The position numbers and the translations under genes were made by a program. This document shows positions 30,601-38,506 of a DNA stretch of 64,000 bases, one piece after another. This stretch comes from Ampullaceana balthica (taxonomy: Eukaryota; Mollusca; Gastropoda; Lymnaeidae). The notes below the pieces were generated by a model, which saw only the letters and a program-made list of their open reading frames with translations, was not told the origin of the DNA and ran no database searches. Numbering within the stretch: the first letter of the stretch is position 1; every line of letters starts with the position of its first letter. The stretch spans positions 62,001-126,000 of the forward strand of contig CALYLW010001097.1 of the NCBI GenBank assembly GCA_944989445.1. Direction: 5' to 3'.

Positions 30601-31472
30601 AGTTAAATTCTGACAGGGAGCCAGGGGTCTAGATCAGGGGTTCTGACAGGGAGCCAGGGGTCAAGAATAGGGGTTAGGAAAGGGAGCCAGGGGTCTAGAT
30701 CAGGGGTTCTGACAGGGAGCCAGGGGTCAAGAATAAGGGTTAGGAAAGGGAGCCAGGGGTCTAGACCAGGGGTTCTGACAGGGAGCCAGGGGTCTAGAAT
30801 AGGGGTTAGGAAAGGGAGCCAGGGGTCTAGATCAGGGGTTCTGATAATTCAATGTCAGCGATTTTGTATAAAAAACTAATGCTTAGCATTATTCCACACA
30901 TGCACGTGTTAGATACGATTATGACTGTATTTATATCACAGACTTGCTTGGTTGATGCTTGTGGCCTTTTATGCCATATGGCTTTATTTTAATTATTTAT
31001 GCCACAAATTTAAAAGATTGATTTAAAAGTTTATATATTTATAAATCACACCGGGATAGAGTTTCGACTAAAAAAACGGGATCCATTATGCAACGGGATC
31101 ATACTGGAAAAGGATTCTAAAGAGAACGGGGTTCCGTTACGCAGTGGGATAATACTGGGATGGCATTGAAGTATGGGAATACATCGGGAGAAGAGATTAC
31201 ACCTCGAAAGGGATCCCATTATGCAACAGGATCACAATGGGGTTTGTTATCCGAACAAAACATGGAATCATACCAGGGAAAGGGATTACATCACACGTGG
31301 GATCCCATGATGCAACGGGATCATACTGCGGTATGTTATCAAACCAAAGTATGGAATCATATCGGGGAAAGCTTTTCGACAAAGTGGATCCCATTTTGCA
31401 TCGGGATCGTAATGAGTGGGGTACGAAAGAAGATCCATATTACAGGCCCTGGAAAGCCGTATATATTAGCTA

Positions 31473-31534
<62 letters not shown>

Positions 31535-31564
31535 TATATATAAATAAATATAAAATGAAAACAA

Positions 31565-31628
<64 letters not shown>

Positions 31629-33069
31629 TATATACAAACACAAATACATGTATATATTATAGTGAAGGGCCAATAAACCGCCAGTGGTTAACTACAGAAC
31701 CAAAATACAATACTTTTGCCGCGATAGACACACACTCAACGTTCTGTGGTCAGCTACAGTCAGCTCTAATTAACTCTTACCTCATTCTGTCAAGTTCTGT
31801 GGTCAGCTACAGTCAGCTCTAATTAACTCTTACCCCATTCTGTCAAGTTCTGTGGTCAGCTACAGTCAGCTCTAATTAACTCTTACCTCATTCTGTCACG
31901 TTCTGTGGTCAGCTACAGTCAGCTCTAATTAACTCTTACCTCATTCTGTCAAGTTCTGTGGTCAGCTACAGTCAGCTCTAATTAACTCTTACCCCATTCT
32001 GTCAAGTTCTGTGGTCAGCTACAGTCAGCTCTAATTAACTCTTACCCCATTCTGCCACGTTCTGTGGTCAGCTACAGTCAGCTCTAACTAACTCTTACCT
32101 CATTCTGTCACGTTCTGTGGTCAGCTACAGTCAGCTCTAATTAACTCTTACCCCATTCTGTCACGTTCTGTGGTCAGCTACAGTCAGCTCTAATTAACTC
32201 TTACCCCATTCTGTCACGTTCTGTGGTCAGCTACAGTCAGCTCTAACTAACTCTTACCCCATTCTGTCACGTTCTGTGGTCAGCTACAGTCAGCTCTAAC
32301 TAACTCTTACCTCATTCTGTCACGTTCTGTGGTCAGCTACAGTCAGCTCTAATTAACTCTTACCCCATTCTGTCACGTTCTGTGGTCAGCTACAGTCAGC
32401 TCTAATTAACTCTTACCCCATTCTGCCACGTTCTGTGGTCAGCTACAGTCAGCTCTAACTAACTCTTACCCCATTCTGTCACGTTCTGTGGTCAGCTACA
32501 GTCAGCTCTAATTAACTCTTACCCCATTCTGCCACGTTCTGTGGTCAGCTACAGTCAGCTCTAACTAACTCTTACCTCATTCTGTCACGTTCTGTGGTCA
32601 GCTACAGTCAGCTCTAATTAACTCTTACCCCATTCTGTCACGTTCTGTGGTCAGCTACAGTCAGCTCTAATTAACTCTTACCCCATTCTGCCACGTTCTG
32701 TGGTCAGCTACAGTCAGCTCTAACTAACTCTTACCCCATTCTGTCACGTTCTGTGGTCAGCTACAGTCAGCTCTAATTAACTCTTACCTCATTCTGTCAC
32801 GTTCTGTGGTCAGCTACAGTCAGCTCTAATTAACTCTTACCCCATTCTGCCACGTTCTGTGGTCAGCTACAGTCAGCTCTAATTAACTCTTACCTCATTA
32901 TGCCACGTTCTGTGGTCAGCTACAGTCAGCTCTAATTAACTCTTACCTCATTCTGCCTGTTGATGTGGGCACCCAGATTCCGTAGTAGATAGACTACTCT
33001 AGCATCATGCATGCCACCAACGGACTTTTGCACCAAGCTCTCGACAGCCAAGAAGAAAGCATTTCTCAT
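6102..33069 (-). CDS. Ankyrin-repeat protein with C-terminal CaaX-like box, 17 exons recovered
   Basis: I reconstructed 17 exons, in transcript order: 32947-33069, 21531-21635, 20728-20766, 17077-17163, 14944-15027, 14534-14626, 14023-14139, 13297-13410, 12842-12946, 12564-12632, 12181-12270, 11341-11403, 10490-10615, 9814-9933, 8901-9002, 8590-8670 and 6102-6617. They join into one open frame of 677 residues, all at GT-AG sites and all in phase 0. An N-terminal ankyrin block covers about residues 1-290 (for example [15 protein letters not shown] across an exon joint, [20 protein letters not shown]). A less regular middle follows at about 290-363. A second block ([25 protein letters not shown]) covers about 364-506. 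The 171-residue tail has a proline-rich start, basic stretches, an acidic cluster (EDDFDFEDD) and ends CCMQ, which fits a prenylation box. Ankyrin repeats bind proteins; the partner is unknown. I do not recognise the family. The first exon starts with ATG directly after the acceptor, so it may be either internal or the start. Confidence 0.88.
6618..7090. other. Intron sequence left of the Helitron
   Basis: This is AT-rich intron of the ankyrin gene. I see no structure apart from short homopolymers. Confidence 0.4.
7091..8189 (+). mobile_element. Non-autonomous Helitron, near-complete, 1099 bp
   Basis: The left end is TC (TCTATACAAATAAAAGGCAA), preceded by A. The right end is CTAG followed by T, preceded by a GC-rich degenerate hairpin (GCAAAGCGCGGGT). 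This matches the Helitron pattern of 5-prime TC, 3-prime hairpin plus CTRR and insertion between A and T. The inside is made of about six diverged subrepeats of roughly 80 to 175 bp, each with CCAACTTCCCGTGTAGGTAG and GCATGAAACTTTGGGA. Most also carry a GGGGGCCGGGGGCCC-type block. No Rep/helicase is encoded. It lies in the last intron of the ankyrin gene. Confidence 0.85.
8190..8440 (+). other. Unexplained coding-like stretch inside the ankyrin intron
   Basis: A frame on the + strand ending with TGA at 8417-8419 has a coding look over its last 45 codons ([19 protein letters not shown], then [16 protein letters not shown]). It is preceded by acceptor-like AACAG and GTAG sequences. It runs opposite to the host gene. 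I recognise no family and no partner exon. Confidence 0.25.
8590..8670 (-). CDS. Ankyrin gene exon 16
   Basis: It codes residues 480-506 ([20 protein letters not shown] and a YQYLQ end), the last degenerate ankyrin unit. The acceptor is TTGTCTAG and the donor is GTTGGT. It is 27 codons, phase 0 on both sides. Confidence 0.8.
8901..9002 (-). CDS. Ankyrin gene exon 15
   Basis: It codes residues 446-479 with the typical ankyrin signature RTALHYAYG followed by [12 protein letters not shown]. The acceptor is ATTCCCAG and the donor is GTGAGAT. It is 34 codons, phase 0 on both sides. Confidence 0.9.
9110..9475. repeat. Degenerate minisatellite, about 14-28 bp units
   Basis: Interleaved motifs such as GATGACATGGGATGTC and GGATGGAGGACATGGGA repeat through the ankyrin intron between exons 14 and 15. 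Frames open on the - strand through it are a consequence of the repeat. Confidence 0.9.
9814..9933 (-). CDS. Ankyrin gene exon 14
   Basis: It codes residues 406-445: [20 protein letters not shown], then [16 protein letters not shown]. It is one ankyrin repeat with a basic extension. The acceptor is TGTCACAG and the donor is GTCGGA, weaker than the others. It is 40 codons, phase 0 on both sides. Confidence 0.87.
10490..10615 (-). CDS. Ankyrin gene exon 13
   Basis: It codes residues 364-405 with [20 protein letters not shown] and then [10 protein letters not shown]. The acceptor is TTATTTCAG and the donor is GTGAGTG. It starts the second ankyrin block. It is 42 codons, phase 0 on both sides. 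Confidence 0.9.
10616..11340. other. Intron between exons 12 and 13
   Basis: This is AT-rich intron with two diverged copies of a stretch around 10890-10935 and 10990-11035 (ATCAATGCATTCA followed by GAAACATTCA). No exon was recognised. Confidence 0.4.
11341..11403 (-). CDS. Ankyrin gene exon 12
   Basis: This 21-codon exon codes residues 343-363 ([20 protein letters not shown] plus Q). The acceptor is TTTCACACAG and the donor is GTAACA. It has no ankyrin signature by itself and forms the end of the middle linker. It is phase 0 on both sides. Confidence 0.8.
11476..11774. mobile_element. hAT-type MITE with perfect 8-bp target duplication
   Basis: The terminal inverted repeats are CAGTGCTTCTCAAACTTT at the left and AACACTTTGAGAAGCACTG at the right. 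The 8-bp duplication AACTAGAG is present at 11468-11475 and 11775-11782 without a mismatch. The 299-bp body is non-coding, with GGACCGG blocks near both ends. The CAGTG-TTCTCAAA end type is known from hAT elements. It sits in the ankyrin intron between exons 11 and 12. Confidence 0.95.
11824..12204 (-). repeat. 39-bp minisatellite that repeats an exon end and its splice donor
   Basis: About ten units of 39 bp run from the end of exon 11 into its intron. Read on the - strand, each unit holds the exon tail (CAATACAT...GCTTTACAG) followed by GTGAGTT or GTGATTT and a second donor-like CAGGTAAA. The real donor is at 12179-12180; similar sites follow every 39 bases down to 11826. The - frame is open through the whole array, giving 13-residue units such as [13 protein letters not shown]. 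Confidence 0.95.
12181..12270 (-). CDS. Ankyrin gene exon 11 (source of the 39-bp array)
   Basis: It codes residues 313-342 ([20 protein letters not shown], then [10 protein letters not shown]). The acceptor is TTCTTCCAG and the donor is CAG/GTGAGTT. It is 30 codons, phase 0. Its last eight codons are the exon part of the tandem unit, so the true exon end could lie at any unit of the array. Confidence 0.8.
12564..12632 (-). CDS. Ankyrin gene exon 10
   Basis: This 23-codon exon codes residues 290-312 ([20 protein letters not shown] plus IDA). The acceptor is TGCCAACAG and the donor is GTAAGTATG, nearly ideal. It joins the first ankyrin block to the middle segment. It is phase 0 on both sides. 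Confidence 0.8.
12842..12946 (-). CDS. Ankyrin gene exon 9
   Basis: It codes residues 255-289: [20 protein letters not shown], then [15 protein letters not shown]. It is one ankyrin-like unit. The acceptor is GTTTTCAG and the donor is GTCATT. It is 35 codons, phase 0 on both sides. Confidence 0.87.
13297..13410 (-). CDS. Ankyrin gene exon 8
   Basis: It codes residues 217-254: [20 protein letters not shown], then [17 protein letters not shown]. It is a divergent ankyrin unit. The acceptor is TTTTACAG and the donor is GTCAGTT. It is 38 codons, phase 0 on both sides. Confidence 0.87.
14023..14139 (-). CDS. Ankyrin gene exon 7
   Basis: It codes residues 178-216 and is the clearest ankyrin repeat of the gene: [20 protein letters not shown] followed by LDRGARVDI. 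The acceptor is AATATACAG and the donor is GTATGG. It is 39 codons, phase 0 on both sides. Confidence 0.92.
14534..14626 (-). CDS. Ankyrin gene exon 6
   Basis: It codes residues 147-177: [20 protein letters not shown], then KINVNFRNM. It is an ankyrin unit. The acceptor is TTTTCTTCAG and the donor is GTGAGAC. It is 31 codons, phase 0 on both sides. Confidence 0.9.
14944..15027 (-). CDS. Ankyrin gene exon 5
   Basis: It codes residues 119-146: [20 protein letters not shown], then SGIRSSM. It is an ankyrin unit. The acceptor is CATTTCAG and the donor is GTAAGTA. It is 28 codons, phase 0 on both sides. A 21-bp array starts just outside the acceptor. Confidence 0.9.
15038..15582. repeat. 21-bp minisatellite next to the exon 5 acceptor
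   Basis: About 26 units with the core GTTCTTATACACAGCC. It begins about ten bases beyond the exon 5 acceptor. Since 21 is a multiple of three it is open in several frames on both strands; those frames are not genes. Confidence 0.95.
15826..16949. repeat. 33-bp minisatellite, about 34 units
   Basis: Units share GATGTTGGCTGTGTTCAT and TTATATAT and differ mainly at GTT/GCT and ATA/ATG positions. The left third carries a TTTGATATA variant in a block. The unit is a multiple of three and is open on both strands, which makes long spurious frames. It lies in the ankyrin intron between exons 4 and 5. Confidence 0.97.
17077..17163 (-). CDS. Ankyrin gene exon 4
   Basis: It codes residues 90-118: [20 protein letters not shown], then EWCRVDVQK. 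It is an ankyrin unit. The acceptor is GTCTGTAG and the donor is GTCAGTG. It is 29 codons, phase 0 on both sides. Confidence 0.9.
17211..17640. repeat. 20-bp minisatellite, about 21 units
   Basis: Units are built on AGGTCCTAGTGTAACAGG with frequent single-base variants. It is in the ankyrin intron between exons 3 and 4. The right edge grades into diverged copies up to about 17700. Confidence 0.95.
17700..18650. other. Intron sequence between two arrays
   Basis: It holds G-runs near 17741, an AT-rich stretch with short ATTAGATGAGAC repeats near 18270-18300, and a CA run near 18413-18427. No exon was recognised. Confidence 0.4.
18655..19060. repeat. 16-bp minisatellite, about 25 units
   Basis: Units alternate between GTTGGCACCATGTTTT and GTTGGCACCCTGTCCT types. 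The unit is not a multiple of three, yet frames stay open because it contains no stop in several registers. Confidence 0.95.
19061..19867. other. Intron sequence between the 16-bp and 14-bp arrays
   Basis: No exon or element was recognised. Frames at 19606-19866 lack splice context. Confidence 0.4.
19868..20680. repeat. 14-bp minisatellite, about 58 units
   Basis: Units are of the kinds GATGTCCATGCTGT, GATGTCCATAATGT, GATGTACATGCTGT and GATGTCTATGCTGT, intermixed. It ends about 45 bases beyond the donor of exon 3. Confidence 0.95.
20728..20766 (-). CDS. Ankyrin gene exon 3 (13-codon micro-exon)
   Basis: It codes residues 77-89, [13 protein letters not shown]. The acceptor is GTCACCACAG and the donor is GTAAGTACA. 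It is phase 0 on both sides and joins YIANK to PGIWEAV. The frame and both strong sites support it, but a 39-nt exon cannot be proven by sequence alone. Confidence 0.7.
21272..21540 (-). repeat. 35-bp minisatellite that repeats the exon 2 end and donor
   Basis: Eight units, with the donor at 21529-21530 being the real one. On the - strand each unit reads TATAGCTAACAAG, the last 13 bases of exon 2, then GTAAGGGACATTACCATTG. Identical decoy donors recur every 35 bases down to 21281. Because 35 is not a multiple of three and a TAG is met after eight codons, using a decoy would truncate the protein. Confidence 0.95.
21531..21635 (-). CDS. Ankyrin gene exon 2 (source of the 35-bp array)
   Basis: It codes residues 42-76: [20 protein letters not shown], then [11 protein letters not shown]. 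It is an ankyrin unit that continues GAHINRQNE of exon 1. The acceptor is TGCCACAG and the donor is GTAAGGG. It is 35 codons, phase 0 on both sides. Confidence 0.92.
22600..22905 (-). pseudogene. hAT transposase C-terminal remnant
   Basis: The - strand codes [19 protein letters not shown] in one frame and further open sequence upstream in a shifted frame ([20 protein letters not shown]). This matches the conserved C-terminal end of hAT transposases of the GTF2IRD2/SCAND3 group. The frameshift shows it is not functional. Confidence 0.7.
23037..23347 (+). mobile_element. tRNA-derived SINE with AGATA tail
   Basis: The head carries Pol III A-box-like GTGGTCGAGTGG (23057-23068) and B-box GGTTCGAATCC (23101-23111) at tRNA spacing. 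A body of about 180 bp follows, and a tail of about five AGATA/AGATAAG units. It is nested in the hAT relic, so it is younger. No target duplication could be fixed. Confidence 0.88.
24178..24957. other. Intron sequence before the 49/60-bp array
   Basis: No exon or element was recognised in this AT-rich stretch. Confidence 0.4.
24958..26635. repeat. Minisatellite with alternating 49- and 60-bp units and a higher-order repeat
   Basis: All units share ACATGAGCCACTGAGTCACA. Short units join through CCTGAACGTTCATCCC, long ones through CCTGAGATTTATTTCCACGT. The order of short and long units is itself repeated with a shift of about 654 bp: the stretch starting near 25205 matches the one near 25860. 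This points to duplication of a block, not only of single units. Confidence 0.95.
26636..27532. other. Intron sequence between two arrays
   Basis: No exon or element was recognised. Confidence 0.4.
27533..28603. repeat. Minisatellite with 26- to 32-bp units
   Basis: The core ACAATGCAACGATGGACATC is constant, while the linker (CACATAGTCAG, CACATAGACAC, CACATAATCAG or CACATAGA) varies in length. Short-linker units cluster at 28140-28350. About 34 units. Confidence 0.95.
28604..30605. other. Intron sequence without recognised genes
   Basis: A G-quadruplex-capable run (GGGGGGTGGGTGGGTGGG) lies at about 28979-28996 on the + strand. A 104-codon frame at 29221-29535 is open on both strands and has no similarity I recognise. 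Near 29750-30020 a loose 80-bp repetition around TGTTGGTC is visible. Confidence 0.35.
30613..30843. repeat. 33-bp minisatellite, about 7 units
   Basis: Two unit types alternate strictly, one with CTGACAGGGAGCCAGGGGTC and one with TAGGAAAGGGAGCCAGGGGT, so the true period is about 66 bp. Confidence 0.9.
31055..31435. repeat. Degenerate repeat around GGGATCC and GGGATCATACTG
   Basis: Diverged copies of TATGCAACGGGATCATACTG and TGGAATCATA recur irregularly. A short relative appears at about 52665-52735. It does not code for anything I can identify. Confidence 0.6.
31478..31650. repeat. TA dinucleotide microsatellites
   Basis: Two long TA runs (about 31478-31526 and 31568-31616) are separated by an AT-rich spacer and followed by CA repeats. 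Confidence 0.95.
31740..32955 (-). repeat. 53-bp minisatellite that repeats the exon 1 end and donor
   Basis: There are 23 donor copies spaced by 53 bp. On the - strand each unit ends CAGAATGAG or CAGAATGGG, like the last bases of exon 1, and continues GTAAGAGTTAATTAGAGCTG. The real donor is at 32945-32946. Decoy use would meet a TAG after four codons. Variants (T/C in ACCTCATT/ACCCCATT, AATT/AACT) are mixed along the array. Confidence 0.96.
32947..33069 (-). CDS. Ankyrin gene first recovered exon (source of the 53-bp array)
   Basis: It codes residues 1-41: [20 protein letters not shown], then [18 protein letters not shown]. The acceptor is CTACTTTCAG directly before ATG, and the donor is GAG/GTAAGAG. 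The strong acceptor means at least one exon lies upstream. The Met may be internal, because an ankyrin repeat seems to begin earlier. Confidence 0.88.
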
Positions 33070-33309
33070 CTGAAAGTAGGATCAATGCATGATAAAACAA
33101 CAACCTATACTGTAATATACATTAACAACTTCTAAATATATATATATATATACTGTGATAAACATACAGAAACAAACTAGTGTCATGCATACTGTAATAC
33201 ATATAATACACATAAAAGAGCAACCTAGTGGTTTGCATTCTGTAAAACACAGAAAACAAGACCCTAGTAGCATAAATACTACATAAATATATTCATTAAA
33301 ATCATCATA

Positions 33310-33660
33310 CGGCCCCTGGAGACATTTTAATCTTTAAAAAAAGATACTATTTTTACCTATTTGCAAGCAAATGACCTCCTTAGGGACAAGTTCAAACCAG
33401 GACTTTTGAGTTTTACCAACTTTTGCCCAAGGATGACTTTCCTAATGTCAAATCTTTTGCATCAAGGTTCTTTTAAATCTTTGGAACAACATACGTGTGC
33501 GAAAAGACATGAAATACGTGAAGAACAATTTGAGAACTAAATTTTCTGATGATAATCTCAGGTTGATGTTGATTTTAGGGATATCAAATCTAAAGCCAGA
33601 AATATCTAAATATTTTGGCATCCAGGAAACAATTTCAACATTCCCCACTAAAACAGGTGT
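33310..33660 (+). pseudogene. Possible hAT transposase C-terminal fragment
   Basis: On the + strand a frame reads KYVKNNLRTKFSDDNLRLML, then SNLKPEISKYFGIQETISTF. The pattern N-LR-KxSDDxL...LKPxI resembles the very end of hAT transposases of the GTF2IRD2 type. Preceding codons hold stops. It lies just left of an AT-rich palindrome. Confidence 0.45.
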
Positions 33661-33684
33661 TCATTTGTAGTGTACCAATGTATT

Positions 33685-33721
33685 ATTAATAATATTAAAT
33701 ATAATATTTAATATTATTAAT
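33685..33721. repeat. Perfect AT palindrome
   Basis: The two halves, ATTAATAATATTAAATAT and its complement, meet around one base, giving about 37 bp that can fold into a hairpin. Confidence 0.8.
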
Positions 33722-33906
33722 ATTATCAATATACATAATTCCCGTTGTCTGTATGTATTTATGTATGGAATAATGCTGTTAGGTGGCGCTGGGATCGATT
33801 TTGTATAAAACTATTTTATGACGTCATTGTTTTATGCTTATATTTTAATTTTTGAAAAGGGAACGATGTAAAAATATGATTTCAGGATTGATAATTATTA
33901 TGAAAC

Positions 33907-34100
33907 TAAACGCCCTGCGGCGTAGCAACTAGCATACGCCGCAGACTTGCTCATGGAGAGTGCAAAGAGAGTGGAGAAAGAACGGACACAAACTACAGCA
34001 CGAAGAAATAAAAACAACGCGAGTGAACGTCGGTTAATAAATGGGAGGCAGGTAACACAACCTCAGTGTGCATGTCTTTATGATTATTCGCTTTTTTTTA
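33907..34100 (-). mobile_element. Helitron-like 3-prime tail with GCGGCG hairpin
   Basis: Read on the - strand it runs GAGCAAGTCTGCGGCGTATG, a loop, CTACGCCGCAGGGCGTTTAG, then T. Hairpin plus terminal TAG fits a Helitron 3-prime end of the CTRR type with one change. The same tail occurs near 44345 (- strand) and 44852 (+ strand). Confidence 0.6.
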
Positions 34101-34560
34101 TTTACTTAGTGCTGCTTTTTTGTGCCTGTACTCTCAGCCCCCCCCCCTCAACTCGTTCGCGCATCGTTCTGCACAGGTCGAAAATTGACGGAAAAACTTT
34201 TTCGCAAAATGAACGGTTCGCTCTACGTGTTCCACGGAATTTCGTGTTTTACGTCACAGTTTTCAAAAAATAATTTAATTTTGTCATCAAATACGTCAGA
34301 TATATGTCTTCCGGTGACTCTCTAACTGTTTTGAGCGGATGTAAACGTTGGGATTTTTTTCCTTCACTTTTATTTCTCGGTACGCTGCAAAGGTCTTAAA
34401 AACGTTAATTGTAAGCCATTATTCGTCATTGAAACCTAAAATCTTGAGTTGAGCATCCAATTAAGGCAATTAAAAACATCAAATTCGTCAGTTAAAAATT
34501 TGCCTGTGGCTGGTACGACTTTCCGATTGTCATCACCCCTTCAAACTCGTAAATAAATAA
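34100..34560. other. Sequence between Helitron-like tail and hAT relic
   Basis: Related to the dispersed repeat near 44500-44780 by loose similarity only. No gene seen. Confidence 0.3.
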
Positions 34561-34565
34561 TAAAA

Positions 34566-34567
34566 GA

Positions 34568-34614
<47 letters not shown>
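34566..34614 (+). repeat. GA microsatellite
   Basis: A run of GA dinucleotides with one ATGA interruption lies immediately before the hAT coding relic. Confidence 0.95.
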
Positions 34615-34618
<4 letters not shown>

Positions 34619-34619
34619 A

Positions 34620-36467
<1,848 letters not shown>

Positions 36468-36479
36468 CTCTAGTGTGTA

Positions 36480-36545
36480 GTGGGCCCCCAAACTGATGTT
36501 TGACAGTTAATGCGCCCCCCTGGCAAAAAAGTTTGGAGACCCTTG
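36480..36545. mobile_element. Second hAT-like terminal repeat
   Basis: The sequence AAAAAAGTTTGGAGACCCTTG has the form of a hAT end (CAAGGGTCTCCAAACTTTTT on the other strand). The matching left end was not found, so this may be the edge of an older element around the ZBED5-like relic. Confidence 0.45.
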
Positions 36546-36604
36546 CACTTTAAACAATAGAGCCATCTAGTAGCATACTTGTAATAATAACTGTAACAAA
36601 TGTC

Positions 36605-37255
36605 ATAGAATATAGAACACATGAGATACATGTTAGAGACCAACTGAGATAAATGTCATAGACCAGCTGAGATAAATGTCATAGAACACATGAGATAAAT
36701 GTCATAGACCACATGAGATAAATGTCATAGACCACATGAGATAAATGTCATAGACCGGCTGAGATAAATGTCATAGACCACATGAGATAAATGTCATAGA
36801 CCACATGAGATAAATGTCATAGACCAGCTGAGATAAATGTCATAGACCGGCTGAGATAAATGTCATAGACCACATGAGATAAATGTCATAGACCAGCTGA
36901 GATAAATGTCATAGAACACATGAGATAAATGTCATAGACCACATGAGATAAATGTCATAGACCACATGAGATAAATGTCATAGACCGGCTGAGATAAATG
37001 TCATAGACCACATGAGATAAATGTCATAGACCGGCTGAGATAAATGTCATAGATCACATGAGATAAATGTCATAGACCACATGAGATAAATGTCATAGAC
37101 CACATAAGATACATGCTAGAGACCAACTGAAATAAATGTCATAGACCAACTGAAATAAATGTCATAGACCAACTGAGTTAAATGTCAAAGACAGCTGAGA
37201 TAAAGGTCATAGACAACTGAGATAAAGGTCATAGACAACTGAGATAAAGGTCAGA
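36605..37255. repeat. 23-bp minisatellite, about 27 units
   Basis: Units are GAGATAAATGTCATAGACC with CACAT, AGCT or GGCT linkers. Copies at the right edge (from about 37110) are more diverged and partly shortened. Confidence 0.95.
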
Positions 37256-37346
37256 CCAAATCATATAAATATCCTAGACCAATGTTGGCACCATGCCATC
37301 TAATACCATGCATATAACGATCAACGCCCCTGATGTGGGTGCTCAC

Positions 37347-37398
37347 TTTGAGTCCATTCAGCCAGTGATTATCGCTCCTCCACTCAATTCCCGCCAAC
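37347..37398 (-). CDS. Candidate further upstream exon of the ankyrin gene
   Basis: On the - strand a T-rich acceptor (CATTTTTCCAG) and a donor (AAA/GTGAGCACC) frame 52 nt. Only one frame is open: LAGIEWRSDNHWLNGLK, ending in phase 0 and so able to join [10 protein letters not shown]. It enters in a different phase from all other exons of the gene, which weakens it. A cDNA would settle this. Confidence 0.3.
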
Positions 37399-37734
37399 CT
37401 GGAAAAATGATCCATCAATGACCACGTGACCAAGTGAGATTGTCTCAATCTATCACAAGAGCACACAACTCCAACTGGCCAAGGGGTTACCATAGCAAAA
37501 TAATAACATACCCTTGGACGCTCCCAAAATACAGTCATTTTACACCAATATTTCCTTTCATACTTTACGTCTGTAGAGACACAATAATTCTTATCTATTG
37601 CATTGATGCATTCTAATAACCCGATAACACTATAACGTATAGGTATCTAAGAATAATATTCATCAAAATTTGATCTGCCCGGGGGTGGGGGGATGACAGC
37701 GTTCTTGATGGGTTGTATTAAGTCGAGCCCCACG

Positions 37735-37956
37735 CATTCAAGACAAGACACACCAAGGGGAGTGGAGTGGAGGAGCGGGCGTGATAATTAGCCCTGATGG
37801 AGGCGTAATGTCATTTATGGTAAGTTGTTCTAATAGGGGCGCAGTAGCATTCAAGACAGGACACACCAAGGGGAGTGGAGGAGCGGGCGTGGTAATTAGC
37901 CCTGATGGAGGCGTAATGGCATTCATGATAAGTTGTTCTAAGAGGGGCGCAATAGT
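37735..37956. repeat. Tandem duplication of about 112 bp
   Basis: Two copies share CATTCAAGACA, ACACACCAAGGGGAGTGGAG and TAATTAGCCCTGATGGAGGC with few differences; one copy has an extra GTGGA. Confidence 0.9.
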
Positions 37957-38087
37957 AATAATGATATATCTGTTTAAGTGAATGTATGTGCAATGGTGAT
38001 AAATCACTTAAAGTGGGCTGGGAAATAATCAATGATATCATACTTTGGTGGGGTTTTAATGTTACCCAGGTGGTTGTGGTAGCATTG

Positions 38088-38480
38088 ATGATGTGACCTT
38101 AGGTAGGGTGCTGTTACATTCATGACCTTAGGTAGGGTGCTGTAACATTCATGACCTTAGGTAGGGTGCTGTAACATTCATGACCTTAGGTAGGGTGCTG
38201 TAACATTCTTGACCTTGTGCTGTAACATTCATGACCTTAGGTAGGGTGCTGTAACATTCTTGACCTTGTGCTGTAACATTCATGACCTTAGGTAGGGTGC
38301 TGTAACATTCATGACCTTAGGTAGAGTGCTGTAACATTCATGACCTTAGGTAGGGTGCTGTAACATTCATGACCTTAGGTAGGGTGCTGTAACATTTATG
38401 ACCTTAGGTAGGGTGCTGTAACACTCATGACCTTAGGTAGGGTGCTGTAACACTCATGACATTAGGCAGAGTGCTATAAC
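38088..38480. repeat. 29-bp minisatellite, about 13 units
   Basis: Units of ATGACCTTAGGTAGGGTGCT plus GTAACATTC; two units are shortened to CTTGACCTTGTGCTG. It shares the GTGCT-TAACATTCATGA theme with the 36-bp array that follows directly. Confidence 0.95.
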
Positions 38481-38506
38481 ATTTATAGAAGCTCACTCCA
38501 GGTGGA

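Noticed and set aside
31357..31673. Frames rich in Ile-Tyr
   Set aside because: Translation of TA microsatellites.
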